64,000 nucleotides of DNA from Actinacidiphila cocklensis. Its GTDB lineage: Bacteria; Actinomycetota; Actinomycetes; Streptomycetales; Streptomycetaceae. The notes below the pieces were generated by a model. It saw only the letters and a list, made by a program, of their open reading frames with translations, had not been told where the DNA came from and did no database searches. Positions within the stretch are counted from its first letter, which is position 1; every line of letters begins with the position of its first letter. Of the stretch, positions 8,061 to 17,365 are shown piece by piece. Location: positions 1 through 64,000 of the forward strand of contig NZ_CAJSLV010000002.1 in the NCBI RefSeq assembly GCF_907177275.1, given 5' to 3'. The translations under genes were made by a program, and so were the position numbers.

Positions 8061-9419
8061 ATCACCGAGCAGCAGCCGGCCCCCGCCGACGCCCCGCCGG
8101 GCAGCCAGCCGAAGGAGGCCGACGCGCTGCGGGACATACTGCGTCGGCCGCAATACCGGCGGGCGCTGGTCTTCAGCGCGCTGATCGGTATCCCTGTGTC
8201 CGTGGTCTCCTTCTGGTTCCTGGCCGCGGTGCACAAGCTGGAGAACCTCCTCTGGACCGACTGGCCGCACGACCTCGGCGACCAGCACGCCCCCTGGTGG
8301 TGGCCGCTGCCCGCAGCCGTCGTCGCCGGCCTCGGGACGAGCCTGGTGGTGCTGCGCTTCCCGGGGCGCGGCGGGCACGTCCCGGTCGCCGGGCTGCACT
8401 CCGGCGGCTTCACCAAGGGTGCGCTGCCCGGCGTGGTCCTCGCGGCGCTGTGCTGCCTGCCCTTCGGCGTCGTCCTCGGCCCCGAGGCCCCGCTGATCGC
8501 CCTCGGCGGCGGCCTCGCGCTGCTCTTCCGGGATCTGGCCCGCGCCCCGGCGACCCAGGCGAGCACCACGCTGCTCGGTGCGGCCGGCGCTGCCGCGGCC
8601 ATCGCCACCATCTTCGGCAGCCCGGTGGTCGCCGCGGTCATCCTGATGGAGGTCGCGGGCGTCGGCGGCCCGCAGCTCTTCGCGGTCATGCTGCCCGCGC
8701 TGCTGTCCAGCGGCGTCGGCGCCATCGTCTTCACCGGCTTCGGCCACTGGACCGGTCTCAAGACCGGCAGCCTCGACGCCGGGCTGCCCGCGCCACCGCT
8801 GCTCGACACCGGTGACGTCGTGTGGTCGCTGCTGATGGGGCTGGTGGTCGGCGCGGTGATCCACTACGTGATGGTCGCCGGTCGCCACACCGCCGTCCTG
8901 GTGGCGGCACACCCGCTGCGCAACATCGTGCTCTGCGCCCTGGCCGTGGGAGGCTGCGCCGCGGCCTACACCGGGATCACCGGCCGCTCACCGACCGACG
9001 TCGCGCTGTCCGGGCAGCTGACCCTCTCGCAGCTGGCCGCCGACCCGCACTCCTGGCCGGTCAGCGCGCTGATCGCCATGCTGGCCTTCAAGAGCGTGGC
9101 CTACGCGATCAGCCTCGGCAGCTTGCGTGGCGGCCCGATCTTCCCCGCGCTCTTCCTCGGCGCGGCCGCCGGGGTGCTGCTCGCCCCGCTGCCTGGCTTC
9201 GGCGTCGTCCCCGCCATGGCGGCCGGCATGGCCGCGTCCACCGGGGCGGCCCTGCGCCTCCCGGTCAGCACGGTGGTCCTGGTCGCACTCGTCCTGGGTC
9301 ACACCGGCTCCCTGCCCGTCGTGATCCTCGCGGCGGTCACCGCCTTCGTCACCGCAGAACTCCTCCCCGAGGGTCCCGCCGTCCCGCCCTTCCGCCCCCG
9401 GGGTGCCGCACGCTCCTGA
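8061..9419 (+). CDS. ClC-family chloride/proton transporter, apparent ATC start
   Basis: ClC-type anion transporter with about ten membrane segments. The gating-glutamate motif is present as GPEAP (Glu about 142), so an exchanger rather than a pure channel is expected. LRGGPIFPALFLG near the C-terminus matches the second selectivity-filter region. Between the in-frame stop at 7971 and residue 46 there is no ATG, GTG or TTG. The only well-placed initiation site is ATC at 8061, with GGAGGAG at 8050-8056 just upstream, giving 452 residues and an N-terminus ITEQQPAP. Starting at the GTG at 8196 would cut into the first membrane helix and lacks a ribosome binding site. Other possibilities are a CTG start at 8127 or a sequencing error in an ATG. 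Confidence 0.85.
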   Translation: MTEQQPAPADAPPGSQPKEADALRDILRRPQYRRALVFSALIGIPVSVVSFWFLAAVHKLENLLWTDWPHDLGDQHAPWWWPLPAAVVAGLGTSLVVLRFPGRGGHVPVAGLHSGGFTKGALPGVVLAALCCLPFGVVLGPEAPLIALGGGLALLFRDLARAPATQASTTLLGAAGAAAAIATIFGSPVVAAVILMEVAGVGGPQLFAVMLPALLSSGVGAIVFTGFGHWTGLKTGSLDAGLPAPPLLDTGDVVWSLLMGLVVGAVIHYVMVAGRHTAVLVAAHPLRNIVLCALAVGGCAAAYTGITGRSPTDVALSGQLTLSQLAADPHSWPVSALIAMLAFKSVAYAISLGSLRGGPIFPALFLGAAAGVLLAPLPGFGVVPAMAAGMAASTGAALRLPVSTVVLVALVLGHTGSLPVVILAAVTAFVTAELLPEGPAVPPFRPRGAARS

Positions 9420-9445
9420 CGTGAGCGGGGGGCTCGGGTCGGGAT

Positions 9446-9964
9446 TCAGCCGAGCATCGGCTGGAGCGCGCCTTCCAGGGTCAGCAGGTCGCGCTTGCGC
9501 TCCAGGCCGCCCGCGTAGCCCCTGAGCGATCCGTCGGCGCCGATCACCCGGTGGCAGGGGCGCACGATCGACACCGGGTTCGCGCCGATCGCCGCGCCCA
9601 GCGCGCGGACCTCGGCGCGCGGCACGCCCAGGCGGCGGGCGATCTCGCCGTACGTCGTGGTCGTCCCGTAAGGAACGGCCATCAGCGCGTCCCAGATCCG
9701 CTGCCGGAAGTCCGAGCCGGTGCCGCTGTCGGCGAACGGGACGTCGAACTCCGTCAGCTCACCGGCGAAGTACGCGTCGAGCTGCGCGGCGATGCCGGCG
9801 AAAGCCGCCGGGCGGTGCACCCACTCCGGCCGGATCGCGGGGGCGTTCTTCTGGCCTGCCATCGTCAGCCAGGCCAGCGCGACAGGCCCGCCGGGCGTCG
9901 CGGGCTCCTCGCCGACCAGCAGCAGCGGGCCGATCGGGCTGTCGATCGTGGTGTGGACGGTCAC
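9446..9964 (-). CDS. ogt: Methylated-DNA--protein-cysteine methyltransferase
   Basis: Repair protein of 172 residues that transfers methyl or alkyl groups from O6-alkylguanine in DNA to its own cysteine. The active-site motif IVRPCHRVIG is intact with Cys137, preceded by the helix-turn-helix region TTTTYGEIARRLG and the arginine-finger segment. Length and domain order are typical of Ogt without an Ada domain. It is convergent with the ClC gene (26 bases between stops) and appears monocistronic. Confidence 0.93.
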   Translation of the reverse strand: MTVHTTIDSPIGPLLLVGEEPATPGGPVALAWLTMAGQKNAPAIRPEWVHRPAAFAGIAAQLDAYFAGELTEFDVPFADSGTGSDFRQRIWDALMAVPYGTTTTYGEIARRLGVPRAEVRALGAAIGANPVSIVRPCHRVIGADGSLRGYAGGLERKRDLLTLEGALQPMLG

Positions 9965-10077
9965 GGTGGTCCCCTTCGTAACGACCTACTGTCTCACCCT
10001 CGACCATGCCTCGCCGCGGGCTCCCGTGCTGGCGGGAATCGGACGCCGCGCTGGGGGCGGCGCGGTAGCGTGGGCGC

Positions 10078-10734
10078 ATGCTCACACCCGTGGAGCGGCG
10101 CCGGCTGATACGCAGTCAGCGCCTGTCGGACCGCCTGCTGCCGGCGGTCGTGGGGCGCCTGGTCGCCGGCCTCGACCCGCAGCCGCCCTGGCTGCCGCGC
10201 CGGCTGGCGCCCGTCGTGTCCGCCGACCTGGACCGGGACGCCGGTGTCGGCGCGGTCCGCATCGTGTGGCGCCCGGGCTCGTCGCGGGCCGAGACGATCG
10301 ACGGGGTCGTCGAGCGGTCGGCCGGGAAGTGGGTGCTGACGGGCGGCGGCGGCATCGCCGACGCCGGCGTGCCCGGCCCGCGGCGTGCGGTGGGCCGCGA
10401 CGGCCAGGTCGGCGTCATCGAGGTCCTCACCAGCGGGGGCCTGCACAGCAGGTCCCATCTGCCCGCGCACTCCGGTGACTCGCACGGGGCGCCCTGGGTC
10501 GGTACCACGGAATTGCGGGTCGCGGCGGAGGCGACCCGCCTGCTGGTCGGCGACCGCGAGGTCGCCGTGCCCGCGCACGGCACGCTCCTGCTCGCCTGGA
10601 CCTCCCCGCCCGGCGGCGCCGCCCCCCGCCGCCCCCTCATCCTCGCGCTGGCCCCCGACGGCACGGAGATCTCCCGGCTCGGGCCGAACGACTCGATCGA
10701 CTCCTCCACCTGGCGCCTCCTGGACAGCCCTTAG
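10078..10734 (+). CDS. Hypothetical protein, 218 residues
   Basis: I do not recognise this family. The ATG at 10078 follows a GC-rich stretch with no strong ribosome binding site; the frame has normal actinomycete codon bias with GC-ending codons, so I think it is coding. It has a basic N-terminus rich in Arg and Leu, no signal peptide and no membrane helix. Short beta-strand-like segments such as AVRIVWRPGSS and AGKWVLTGGGG alternate with loops, suggesting a mostly beta fold. It is divergent from ogt, with about 113 bases between the starts. Confidence 0.6.
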   Translation: MLTPVERRRLIRSQRLSDRLLPAVVGRLVAGLDPQPPWLPRRLAPVVSADLDRDAGVGAVRIVWRPGSSRAETIDGVVERSAGKWVLTGGGGIADAGVPGPRRAVGRDGQVGVIEVLTSGGLHSRSHLPAHSGDSHGAPWVGTTELRVAAEATRLLVGDREVAVPAHGTLLLAWTSPPGGAAPRRPLILALAPDGTEISRLGPNDSIDSSTWRLLDSP

Positions 10735-10911
10735 GCCCGCCGATCCGATCGCATTCCTCGGATTCCATCCCCCGCCGAACCGATGCGCCCGTCGCTTGCC
10801 TTCCTGGTCCACGGGATCAACACGTGATACGCGGCCGGGCACCCGGGTCGGCAGGGCTTGCGGCTCGAATAGCCTGGCCGTCCCACCGGCGTACCGCGAC
10901 GAGGACGAGCC

Positions 10912-11439
10912 ATGCGCAGCAGCACCAGGATTCGCCTGATCGAGCCGGCCGACGCGGCGCCCATCGCCGCGCATCGGGTGCGGGACGTCGAGGCCTTCCG
11001 GCGGTGGGAACCGGAGCAGCCGGCCGACTTCTTCACCCCGGAGGGCCAGGCCGAGCGGATAGACCGGATGCTGGCCGGACACCGGGCGGGCACGGTCTGG
11101 CCTGGCGTGGTGCTCGCCGGCGACCAGGTGATCGGGCAGGTCACCGTCGGGGGCATCCTGCCGCAGCCGCACCTGCGCCGCGCCTCCCTCGGGTACTGGA
11201 TCGGCAGCGTCGCGCAGAACCGGGGGCACGCCGGGCAGGCCGTCGGGCTCGCACTCCGGCTGATGACGGACGAACTCGGGCTGCACCGCGTGGAGGCTTC
11301 CACCAACCTGGAGAATCTGCCGTCGCAACGGGTGCTGCGCCGCAACGGGTTCAGTCCGTACGGAGTCGCCCACTCCTCGATCTTCCTCGACGGCGGCTGG
11401 CGGGACGGGCTGCTGTGGGAGCGGATCCTCGGCGACTGA
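10912..11439 (+). CDS. GNAT-family N-acetyltransferase (RimJ/RimL type)
   Basis: Acetyltransferase of 175 residues using acetyl-CoA. The segments IGQVTVGGI, SLGYWIGSVAQNRGHA (the acetyl-CoA pyrophosphate-binding region, here RGHAG), HRVEASTNLENLPSQRVLRRNGF and the final aromatic region match the RimJ/RimL subfamily, which acetylates ribosomal-protein or other N-termini, or small amines. GAGGA about eight bases before the ATG gives a convincing start. Substrate cannot be told from the sequence. Confidence 0.88.
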   Translation: MRSSTRIRLIEPADAAPIAAHRVRDVEAFRRWEPEQPADFFTPEGQAERIDRMLAGHRAGTVWPGVVLAGDQVIGQVTVGGILPQPHLRRASLGYWIGSVAQNRGHAGQAVGLALRLMTDELGLHRVEASTNLENLPSQRVLRRNGFSPYGVAHSSIFLDGGWRDGLLWERILGD

Positions 11440-11456
11440 GACGTCGAAGCGGGCGG

Positions 11457-12146
11457 TCAGCGGGGGGTGCGGGAGGGGGTGACGAGGCCCGTTTCGTACG
11501 CGGTCACCACCGCCTGCGTCCGGTCCCGCAGCCCGAGCTTGGCCAGGATCCTGCTGACGTGCGTCTTCACCGTCTCCTCGGTGACCGTGAGCCGCGCGGC
11601 CAGCTCCCCGTTGGAGAGCCCCTCGGCGACCAGCCGGAGCACCTGCGTCTCGCGCGGTGTGAGCGCGGCCAGTTCGGGCGCGGGGCGTGCCCCGGGACGG
11701 GGCCGCAGCCGGGTGAACTCGGCGATCAGCCGGCGCGTGACGCCCGGCGCGAGCAGCGCCTCGCCCGCGGCGACGACCCGCACCGCCTCGAAGAGGCGTT
11801 CCGCGGTGACGTCCTTGAGCAGGAAACCGCTCGCCCCGGCGCACAGCGCGTCGTACACGTAGGCGTCCAGGTCGAAGGTGGTGAGGATGAGGATGCGCGG
11901 CGAGCCCTGCGCCTGCCCGGCGAGCTGCCGGGTCGCCTCGATCCCGTCCATGACGGGCATCCTGACGTCCATCAGCACGACGTCGGGGGACAGTTCGCCG
12001 CACGCGGCGACCGCCTCGGCCCCGTCGCAGGCCGTACCGACGACGGTGAAGTCCTGCTGGGTGTCCAGCAGCGCGGCGAAGCCGGTCCGCACCACGTGGT
12101 GGTCGTCGGCGACGATGATCCGCACCGGCGGGGGAGCGGCCGTCAC
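11457..12146 (-). CDS. NarL/FixJ-type response regulator
   Basis: Response regulator of 229 residues. The receiver domain (1-125) contains the acidic pair in VADDH and the phosphorylation site Asp60 in [13 protein letters not shown]. The C-terminal LuxR-type helix-turn-helix (about 155-215) contains [20 protein letters not shown] and [13 protein letters not shown]. It follows the histidine kinase gene by 55 bases on the same strand and is its likely partner. The divergent ABC exporter is the probable regulon member. Confidence 0.93.
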   Translation of the reverse strand: MTAAPPPVRIIVADDHHVVRTGFAALLDTQQDFTVVGTACDGAEAVAACGELSPDVVLMDVRMPVMDGIEATRQLAGQAQGSPRILILTTFDLDAYVYDALCAGASGFLLKDVTAERLFEAVRVVAAGEALLAPGVTRRLIAEFTRLRPRPGARPAPELAALTPRETQVLRLVAEGLSNGELAARLTVTEETVKTHVSRILAKLGLRDRTQAVVTAYETGLVTPSRTPR

Positions 12147-12201
12147 CAGGCCACCGCCGACCTGCGGGCACGACGGCCCCGTGCGGCCGGAGAAGGGCAG
12201 G

Positions 12202-13515
12202 TCACCGGATCACCACCTCTGAGTCGACGGGCAGGGACGCCTCGATCAGGAAGCCGCCGCCGGACGCCCGGCCGGTGCTGAGCGTGCCGCCGGCAGCCGC
12301 CGCCCGCTCGCGCATACCGGGCAGCCCGTGGCCGCCGGCCCGCGTGCCGGGGGCAGGCCCCGGCCCGTTGTCGCGCACCCGCACCCGCAGGGCGTCGGCG
12401 CCGTAGTGCAGCTCGACGTCGACGGCGGCACCGCGGGCGTGCCGGCGTACGTTGGTCAGGGCCTCCTGCACGATACGGAACGCGGCCAGCTCGACGCCCG
12501 GGTCGAGCGCGGCGGCCGGCCCCGACACGATCAGCCGGACACCCGCACCCGAGGCGCATCTGGCCTCGTCGAGCAGCTCGTTGAGCTGCTGGAGCCCCGG
12601 CTGCGGGCGCCGCTCCGCGGTCTTCACCTCGGCGTCCTGCCGCAGGACGCCGAGCAGCCGCCGCATCTCGGTCAGGCCCGCGCGTGCGGTGTCGCCGATC
12701 TCCGAGAGCCGCGCGGCGCCGGCCGCGGGCATGCCGGGGGTGGTCAGCCGGGCGGTCTCCGCCTGGACCGCGATCATCGAGATGTGGTGCGCGACGACGT
12801 CGTGCAGCTCCCGGGCTATACGCGCGCGTTCACCGCGGGCGGTGTGTTCGAGCAGGCTCTGCGCGGTGATCTCGCGGGCCGCGCTGTGCACATGGGCTTC
12901 CACCCTTGCCGCGGCGGCCGCCCCGGCCAGCGCGGCGGCCGGGGCCGCGGACGCGACCAGGACGGCCAGCACCCGGGCCTCACCGGCGAGCTGCCGGTCG
13001 AGCAGGGCGATGACCGGGAACGGGACGGCCAGGGCGAGGGCCTGCCACATGCTCCGCAGCCCGTCGGGGCGGTGCGCGGCCGCATCCCGCGCTGCCGCCG
13101 GCGTGCCGCCTGCGGTGGCCTGCCGCGCGAACCGGCGGCGCGGCCGGTCGCGTACTTCCGCGCGTCTCCCCGGGACACGGCCCGCCGCGGAGTCGCGGGA
13201 GGCCAGGTGGTGGAGGCCCATCGCCAGCGTGAGCGCGCCGGCCGCCGTCAGGGTGCGGAAGGCGGTCAGGGAGAGAGCGGCCGCGGACGAGACGGCCAGC
13301 GCGGCGGTCGGGGCGGAGAGGAAGGCCGGCGGGACGGTCGTGGTGAGCGCCAGGACGGCGGCGGCGAGCAGGCCGGTCGTCAGGGACCGGCCGTAGACGC
13401 CCGTGACCGCCGCGCGCACCGCCGCCTCGGTGACCGCGGCCGCGGCGAGCAGCGCTGCGGTCACCGCCTGGGCGTGCGGGGACGCCGCGAATTCCCGCGC
13501 CCACCCGGTGTTCAT
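12202..13515 (-). CDS. DesK/NarX-type sensor histidine kinase
   Basis: Sensor kinase of 437 residues from the ATG at 13515, which has a GGTGAGG ribosome binding site; an upstream ATG at 13578 lacks one. The N-terminal half has two groups of hydrophobic helices (about 15-120 and 165-215) separated by a basic hydrophilic stretch. The dimerisation/phosphorylation motif is [20 protein letters not shown] and the ATPase domain ends with DNGPGPAPG and [11 protein letters not shown]. There is no large extracellular sensor domain, so it probably senses membrane or intramembrane signals. The operon with the response regulator is divergent from an ABC-2 exporter, an arrangement often used for antibiotic or envelope-stress detoxification. 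Confidence 0.9.
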   Translation of the reverse strand: MNTGWAREFAASPHAQAVTAALLAAAAVTEAAVRAAVTGVYGRSLTTGLLAAAVLALTTTVPPAFLSAPTAALAVSSAAALSLTAFRTLTAAGALTLAMGLHHLASRDSAAGRVPGRRAEVRDRPRRRFARQATAGGTPAAARDAAAHRPDGLRSMWQALALAVPFPVIALLDRQLAGEARVLAVLVASAAPAAALAGAAAAARVEAHVHSAAREITAQSLLEHTARGERARIARELHDVVAHHISMIAVQAETARLTTPGMPAAGAARLSEIGDTARAGLTEMRRLLGVLRQDAEVKTAERRPQPGLQQLNELLDEARCASGAGVRLIVSGPAAALDPGVELAAFRIVQEALTNVRRHARGAAVDVELHYGADALRVRVRDNGPGPAPGTRAGGHGLPGMRERAAAAGGTLSTGRASGGGFLIEASLPVDSEVVIR

Positions 13516-13690
13516 CAGCCTCACCCCAGCATTGTGGCCGTACCCGCCGCCCCACCGCGTCCTCCTGGCCAGGGACATCGGCGTACATCTCAGGGGGGAC
13601 GCCGGGTCGTACCGTCCCCCGTGGCGGTGACGCCGAGGACCGCTCCGCGGCGGGACGACCCCGCGCCCCGGCCTGCCTAGCCTTCACCGC

Positions 13691-14611
13691 ATGGAAGCAA
13701 CCATCGAAGTCTCGGACCTGCGCAAGCGGTTCGGCTCGACCGCGGCGCTCGACGGGATGACGTTCACCGTCACACCCGGGCGGATCACCGGGTTCGTCGG
13801 GCCGAACGGCGCGGGCAAGTCCACCACGATGCGGGTGATACTCGGCCTCGACTCGGCCGACGAGGGCACCGCCCTGATCGGCGGCCTGCGCTACCAGGCA
13901 CTGCGCAACCCGCTGAGCCACGTCGGCTCGCTGCTGGACGCCGGTGCGCTGCAGCCCAGCCGCAGCGCCCGCGGCCACCTGCTGTGGCTGGCCCACTCGC
14001 AGGGGCTGTCCGCCCGCCGGGTCGACGAGGTCGTCGAGTACGCGGGCCTGGGAACCGCGGCCCGGCGCAAGGCGGGCGGCTTCTCACTCGGCATGCGCCA
14101 ACGGCTCGGTATCGCCGCCGCCCTGCTCGGCGACCCGCCGGTGCTGATCATGGACGAGCCCTTCAACGGCATGGACCCCGAGGGCATCGTGTGGATGCGC
14201 GGCCTGCTGCGCTCGCTCGCCGCCGAGGGCCGTGCCGTGCTGGTGTCCAGCCACCTGATGAGTGAACTGCAGGACACCGCACAGCACTTGGTGGTCGTCG
14301 GCCGCGGCAGGGTGATCGCCGACACCAGCGTCGCCGACCTGATCGCTGCGGCGTCCGGCGACCGGGTCACGCTGCGCACCACCGCCCGCGCCCAGGCGAT
14401 GACCGTGCTCGCCCGGGCCGGCGCCGTCGTCGCCGCCACCGGCTCCGAGACCCTCACCGTCTCGGGGATCGACTCGCAGCGCGTCGCGTCCCTGCTCGGC
14501 CGGGCCGACGTGCCGTTCTCGGAGATCGGCGCCCACCGGGCGACGCTGGAGGAGGCGTACATGGAACTGACCCGTGACGCCGTCGAGTTCCAGTCGGGAG
14601 GCACCCGGTGA
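13691..14611 (+). CDS. ABC exporter ATP-binding protein
   Basis: ATPase of 306 residues for an ABC-2-type exporter. Walker A is GPNGAGKST (about 38-46), the signature is FSLGMRQRL and Walker B is VLIMDEPFNGMDPEG, followed by the H-loop SSHLM. The C-terminal 80 residues form the extension seen in drug and bacitracin-type exporters (BcrA/DrrA-like). The 3' end overlaps the following permease gene by four bases (GTGA). The start is divergent from the histidine kinase with about 175 bases between, where the promoter must lie. Confidence 0.92.
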   Translation: MEATIEVSDLRKRFGSTAALDGMTFTVTPGRITGFVGPNGAGKSTTMRVILGLDSADEGTALIGGLRYQALRNPLSHVGSLLDAGALQPSRSARGHLLWLAHSQGLSARRVDEVVEYAGLGTAARRKAGGFSLGMRQRLGIAAALLGDPPVLIMDEPFNGMDPEGIVWMRGLLRSLAAEGRAVLVSSHLMSELQDTAQHLVVVGRGRVIADTSVADLIAAASGDRVTLRTTARAQAMTVLARAGAVVAATGSETLTVSGIDSQRVASLLGRADVPFSEIGAHRATLEEAYMELTRDAVEFQSGGTR

Positions 14612-16206
14612 CCGCCACCACGACCGCCACCCCGTACCGCTCCGCGCAGCCCGTGGCACGCGACGGCTTCCTGCGGCAGCTGCACGGCGAGTGGACCAAG
14701 TTCAGGACCGTACGCGGCTGGGTCGCCGGTATGCTGACGGCCTGCCTGGTCACCGTCGCGGTCGGGCTGCTGGGCGCCGCGGGCAACAGCATCTCCTGCG
14801 CGGGACCGCACGGCAGCAGCTGCCACCACACCGCGCTGACCGGCCCCGGCGGCGAGGAGGTCCGCGACGGCATGACGCTGGTGCACCGCCCGCTGACCGG
14901 CGACGGCAGCATCACCGTGCGGGTCACCTCGCTGGCCGGGCTCTACCCGCCGGACGGCCGGGTGCCGGCGGACGGCGACCCCACGGCCGGCATGGTGCCC
15001 GGCGTGCAGCCCTGGGCGAAGGCCGGCGTCATCGTCAAGGACGGCACCAAGCAGGGCTCCGCGTACGCGGCCGTCGCGCTCACCGGCAGCCACGGGGTGC
15101 GCATGCAGTACGACTACACGCACGACGCGGCCGGGACACCGGGCGCGGTCTCCGCGTCGTCGCCGCGCTGGCTGCGGCTGACCCGCGCGGGCGACACCCT
15201 CACCGGCTACGACTCGGCAGACGGCACGCACTGGCACACCATCGGCACCGCCCACCTGGCGGGGCTGCCCGCGACCGTGCAGGCGGGGCTGTTCAGCTCC
15301 TCGCCCGAATACCTCGTCACCAGCAAGTCGCTCAGCGGCTCCAGCAGCAACGGCGGACCCAGCAGGGCCACCGCCGTCTTCGACTCGGTGGACTTGCGCG
15401 GCGCCGCCGGTGCCCGCTGGACCTCGGACGTCATCGGGGGCGGCGGCCCCGCCGACCCCGGCGCCGCGGGCCTGGGCTACCGGCAGCAGGGCGGGACCTA
15501 CACGGTGACCGGCAGCGGCGACATCGCCCCTGTGGTGCCCGGGCGCGGCTCGCCCGCCAAGACCGTCGAGTCCAGCCTGATCGGCGCCTTCGCCGGGCTC
15601 GTCGTGGTGACCGTGGTGGCCACGATGTTCGTCACCGCCGAATACCGCCGCGGGCTGATCCGCACCACGCTCACCGCGAGCCCGCGGCGCGGCCGGGTGC
15701 TGGCCGCCAAGGCCGTCGTGATCGGGGCGGTGTCCTTCGCCACCGGGCTGGTCGCCGCCGCAATCGCCGTACCGCTGGTCGCGGCGGTCGAGAAGGGCAA
15801 GGGCTTCCCGATGCACCGGACGCCCTTCGCGACCGACGTCCGGGTGGTCCTGGGGACCGCGGCGCTCTTCGCCGTCACCGCGGTCCTCGCGCTGGCGCTC
15901 GGTACGGTCCTGCGGCGCAGCGCGGGCGCGGTCACCGCGGTGGTCGTCGCGATCGTGCTGCCGTACATCCTCGCGGTCGCCGCGGTGCTGCCGGCCGGAC
16001 CCTCCCGCTGGCTGACCCGGCTCACCCCGGCCGCGGCCTTCGCAGTACAGCAGAGCGTGCACCAGTACGCGCAGGTCGCCGCCGGCTACACGCCCGCGGA
16101 CGGCTACTTCCCGCTGTCGCCGTGGGCCGGGCTGGCCGTGCTGTGCGGTTACGCGGCGGCCGTCGTCGCCGCCGCGGCCGTCCTGCTGCGCAGGAGGGAC
16201 GCGTGA
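14608..16206 (+). CDS. ABC-2 permease with large exported beta-rich insert
   Basis: Membrane subunit of 532 residues. One helix lies near residues 35-60 and five further helices between about 325 and 530. Between them is a hydrophilic domain of about 260 residues that should face outside. Its pattern (WAKAGVIVKDG, WLRLTRAGDTLTGY, DGTHWHTIGTAHL, VQAGLFSSSP) resembles concanavalin-like or DUF1349-type beta-sandwich domains that bind carbohydrate. The C-terminal helices include the paralogue-shared segment AEYRRGLIRTTLTASPRRGRV (compare YGTGMIRTTVTAVPQRATV in the next gene). Translationally coupled at both ends. Function of the insert is inferred. Confidence 0.85.
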   Translation: MTATTTATPYRSAQPVARDGFLRQLHGEWTKFRTVRGWVAGMLTACLVTVAVGLLGAAGNSISCAGPHGSSCHHTALTGPGGEEVRDGMTLVHRPLTGDGSITVRVTSLAGLYPPDGRVPADGDPTAGMVPGVQPWAKAGVIVKDGTKQGSAYAAVALTGSHGVRMQYDYTHDAAGTPGAVSASSPRWLRLTRAGDTLTGYDSADGTHWHTIGTAHLAGLPATVQAGLFSSSPEYLVTSKSLSGSSSNGGPSRATAVFDSVDLRGAAGARWTSDVIGGGGPADPGAAGLGYRQQGGTYTVTGSGDIAPVVPGRGSPAKTVESSLIGAFAGLVVVTVVATMFVTAEYRRGLIRTTLTASPRRGRVLAAKAVVIGAVSFATGLVAAAIAVPLVAAVEKGKGFPMHRTPFATDVRVVLGTAALFAVTAVLALALGTVLRRSAGAVTAVVVAIVLPYILAVAAVLPAGPSRWLTRLTPAAAFAVQQSVHQYAQVAAGYTPADGYFPLSPWAGLAVLCGYAAAVVAAAAVLLRRRDA

Positions 16207-16970
16207 GCGCGCTGCGGCAGGCGGCGCGCGCCGAGTGGACCAAGGTCCGTACGCTGCCGGGTCTGCTCTGGCTGCTGGCCGGTGTCGTCGTGCTCACCGT
16301 GGCGGTGAGCACGGCCACGGTCGCGGCGGTGCACTGCCCCGCCGCGGGGTGCACCCAGGACCCGGCGAAACTCAGCCTGACCGGCGTCCAGTTCGGGCAG
16401 GCGGGGGCGGCGGTGCTCGCGGTGCTGCTGATCAGCGGGGAGTACGGCACCGGCATGATCCGTACGACCGTCACGGCGGTGCCGCAGCGGGCCACGGTCC
16501 TCGCGGCGAAGGCCGCGGTCCTGGCCGGCCTGCTGCTGGTCGCGGGCACGCTCGCCGTGGGCGGCTCCATGCTGGCCGGGCGGCTCATCCTGCCGGGGAA
16601 CGGCTTCACCGGCTTCTCACCCTGGGACGGCCCCGTGCTCAGGGCTGCCGCCGGTTCGGTGCTCTATCTGGTGCTGGTCGGGCTGCTCAGCCTCGGGGTG
16701 GCCACCGCGGTACGGGACTCCGCCGCCGCGGTCGGGGCGGTGCTCGGGCTGCTCTACCTCTTCCCGATCCTCGCGTCGGTCGTGTCCGACCCGCACTGGT
16801 ACCGGCACTTGCAGCAGATCGGGCCGATGACGGCGGGGCTCGCGGTCCAGACCACGATCCCGGCGCCCGACGCCCCGATCGGCCCCTACCCGGGCCTCGC
16901 CGTCCTCACCACGTGGGCGCTGGGGGGCCTCCTCTGCGGCCTCGCCGCCTTCCGCTACCGCGACGCGTAA
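16203..16970 (+). CDS. ABC-2 permease
   Basis: Second membrane subunit of the exporter, 255 residues with six predicted helices and no large extracellular domain. GTG at 16203 overlaps the preceding stop (GTGA). The N-terminus AEWTKVRTLPGLLWLL mirrors the GEWTKFRTVRGWVAGM of the preceding permease, so the two are paralogues that probably pair as a heterodimer. Last gene of the three-gene exporter operon; a foldback repeat begins 18 bases downstream and may terminate transcription. Confidence 0.88.
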   Translation: MSALRQAARAEWTKVRTLPGLLWLLAGVVVLTVAVSTATVAAVHCPAAGCTQDPAKLSLTGVQFGQAGAAVLAVLLISGEYGTGMIRTTVTAVPQRATVLAAKAAVLAGLLLVAGTLAVGGSMLAGRLILPGNGFTGFSPWDGPVLRAAAGSVLYLVLVGLLSLGVATAVRDSAAAVGAVLGLLYLFPILASVVSDPHWYRHLQQIGPMTAGLAVQTTIPAPDAPIGPYPGLAVLTTWALGGLLCGLAAFRYRDA

Positions 16971-16987
16971 GCGATTCCCGGCCAGGG

Positions 16988-17171
16988 GGTGATTTGCCCC
17001 TTGCGGTGCGGTGCTTGTCTGCCGCGCCGTCGTGGCTGGTCGCGCAGTTCCCCGCGCCCCTGAAAAACGCTCACCCTCTGTACAGAGGGCAACCCCCCAG
17101 GGGCGCGGGGAACTGCGCGAGCAACCACGACGGTGCTGCGGGCGATCGCTTGCTGCAAGGGGCAATCACCT
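16988..17171. repeat. Foldback (MITE-like) repeat with nested inverted repeats
   Basis: Most of the gene-free stretch 16971-17365 is this structure. Outer arms GGTGATTTGCCCCTTGC (from 16989) and GCAAGGGGCAATCACC (to 17170) are inverted copies with one indel. Inner arms of 34 bases at 17029-17062 and 17098-17131 are inverted copies with two mismatches; their core is GCGCAGTTCCCCGCGCCCCT. The loop contains a third palindrome, CCCTCTG-TA-CAGAGGG. It lies between convergent genes and could terminate both. The core motif is, from memory, a very common intergenic repeat in Streptomyces. Confidence 0.75.
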
Positions 17172-17203
17172 GGGGGTGCGGGGAACTGCGCGACAAGCCA
17201 CGA
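17171..17203. repeat. Additional solo copy of the GGGGAACTGCGCG repeat
   Basis: A single half-element resembling the right inner arm of the adjacent foldback, with GCGGGGAACTGCGCG followed by ACAAGCCACGA. Another degenerate copy with CGGAACTGCGCG appears at about 17283-17296. The remaining sequence up to the GPP34 stop at 17366 shows no gene. Confidence 0.6.
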
Positions 17204-17365
17204 TGCACCGTGAGATGCAAAGCCCGCCGCAAGGGGCAGGACCTGAAGGGGCGCTGGGGTACCCCCAGGCGAAGCTCGGGGGGCGGAACTGCGCGCTCAG
17301 CCGCACATCGGGGGAAGGACCCGGGAAAAGGCTCGGCCGGCGGGGGCGGGGGGCGCCCGGGGGGA

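Noticed and set aside
10720..10735. GGACAGCCCTTAG at the end of the 218-residue gene considered as another MITE end
   Set aside because: Only about 10 bases match the MITE terminus, the match lies inside coding sequence and no partner end was seen nearby.
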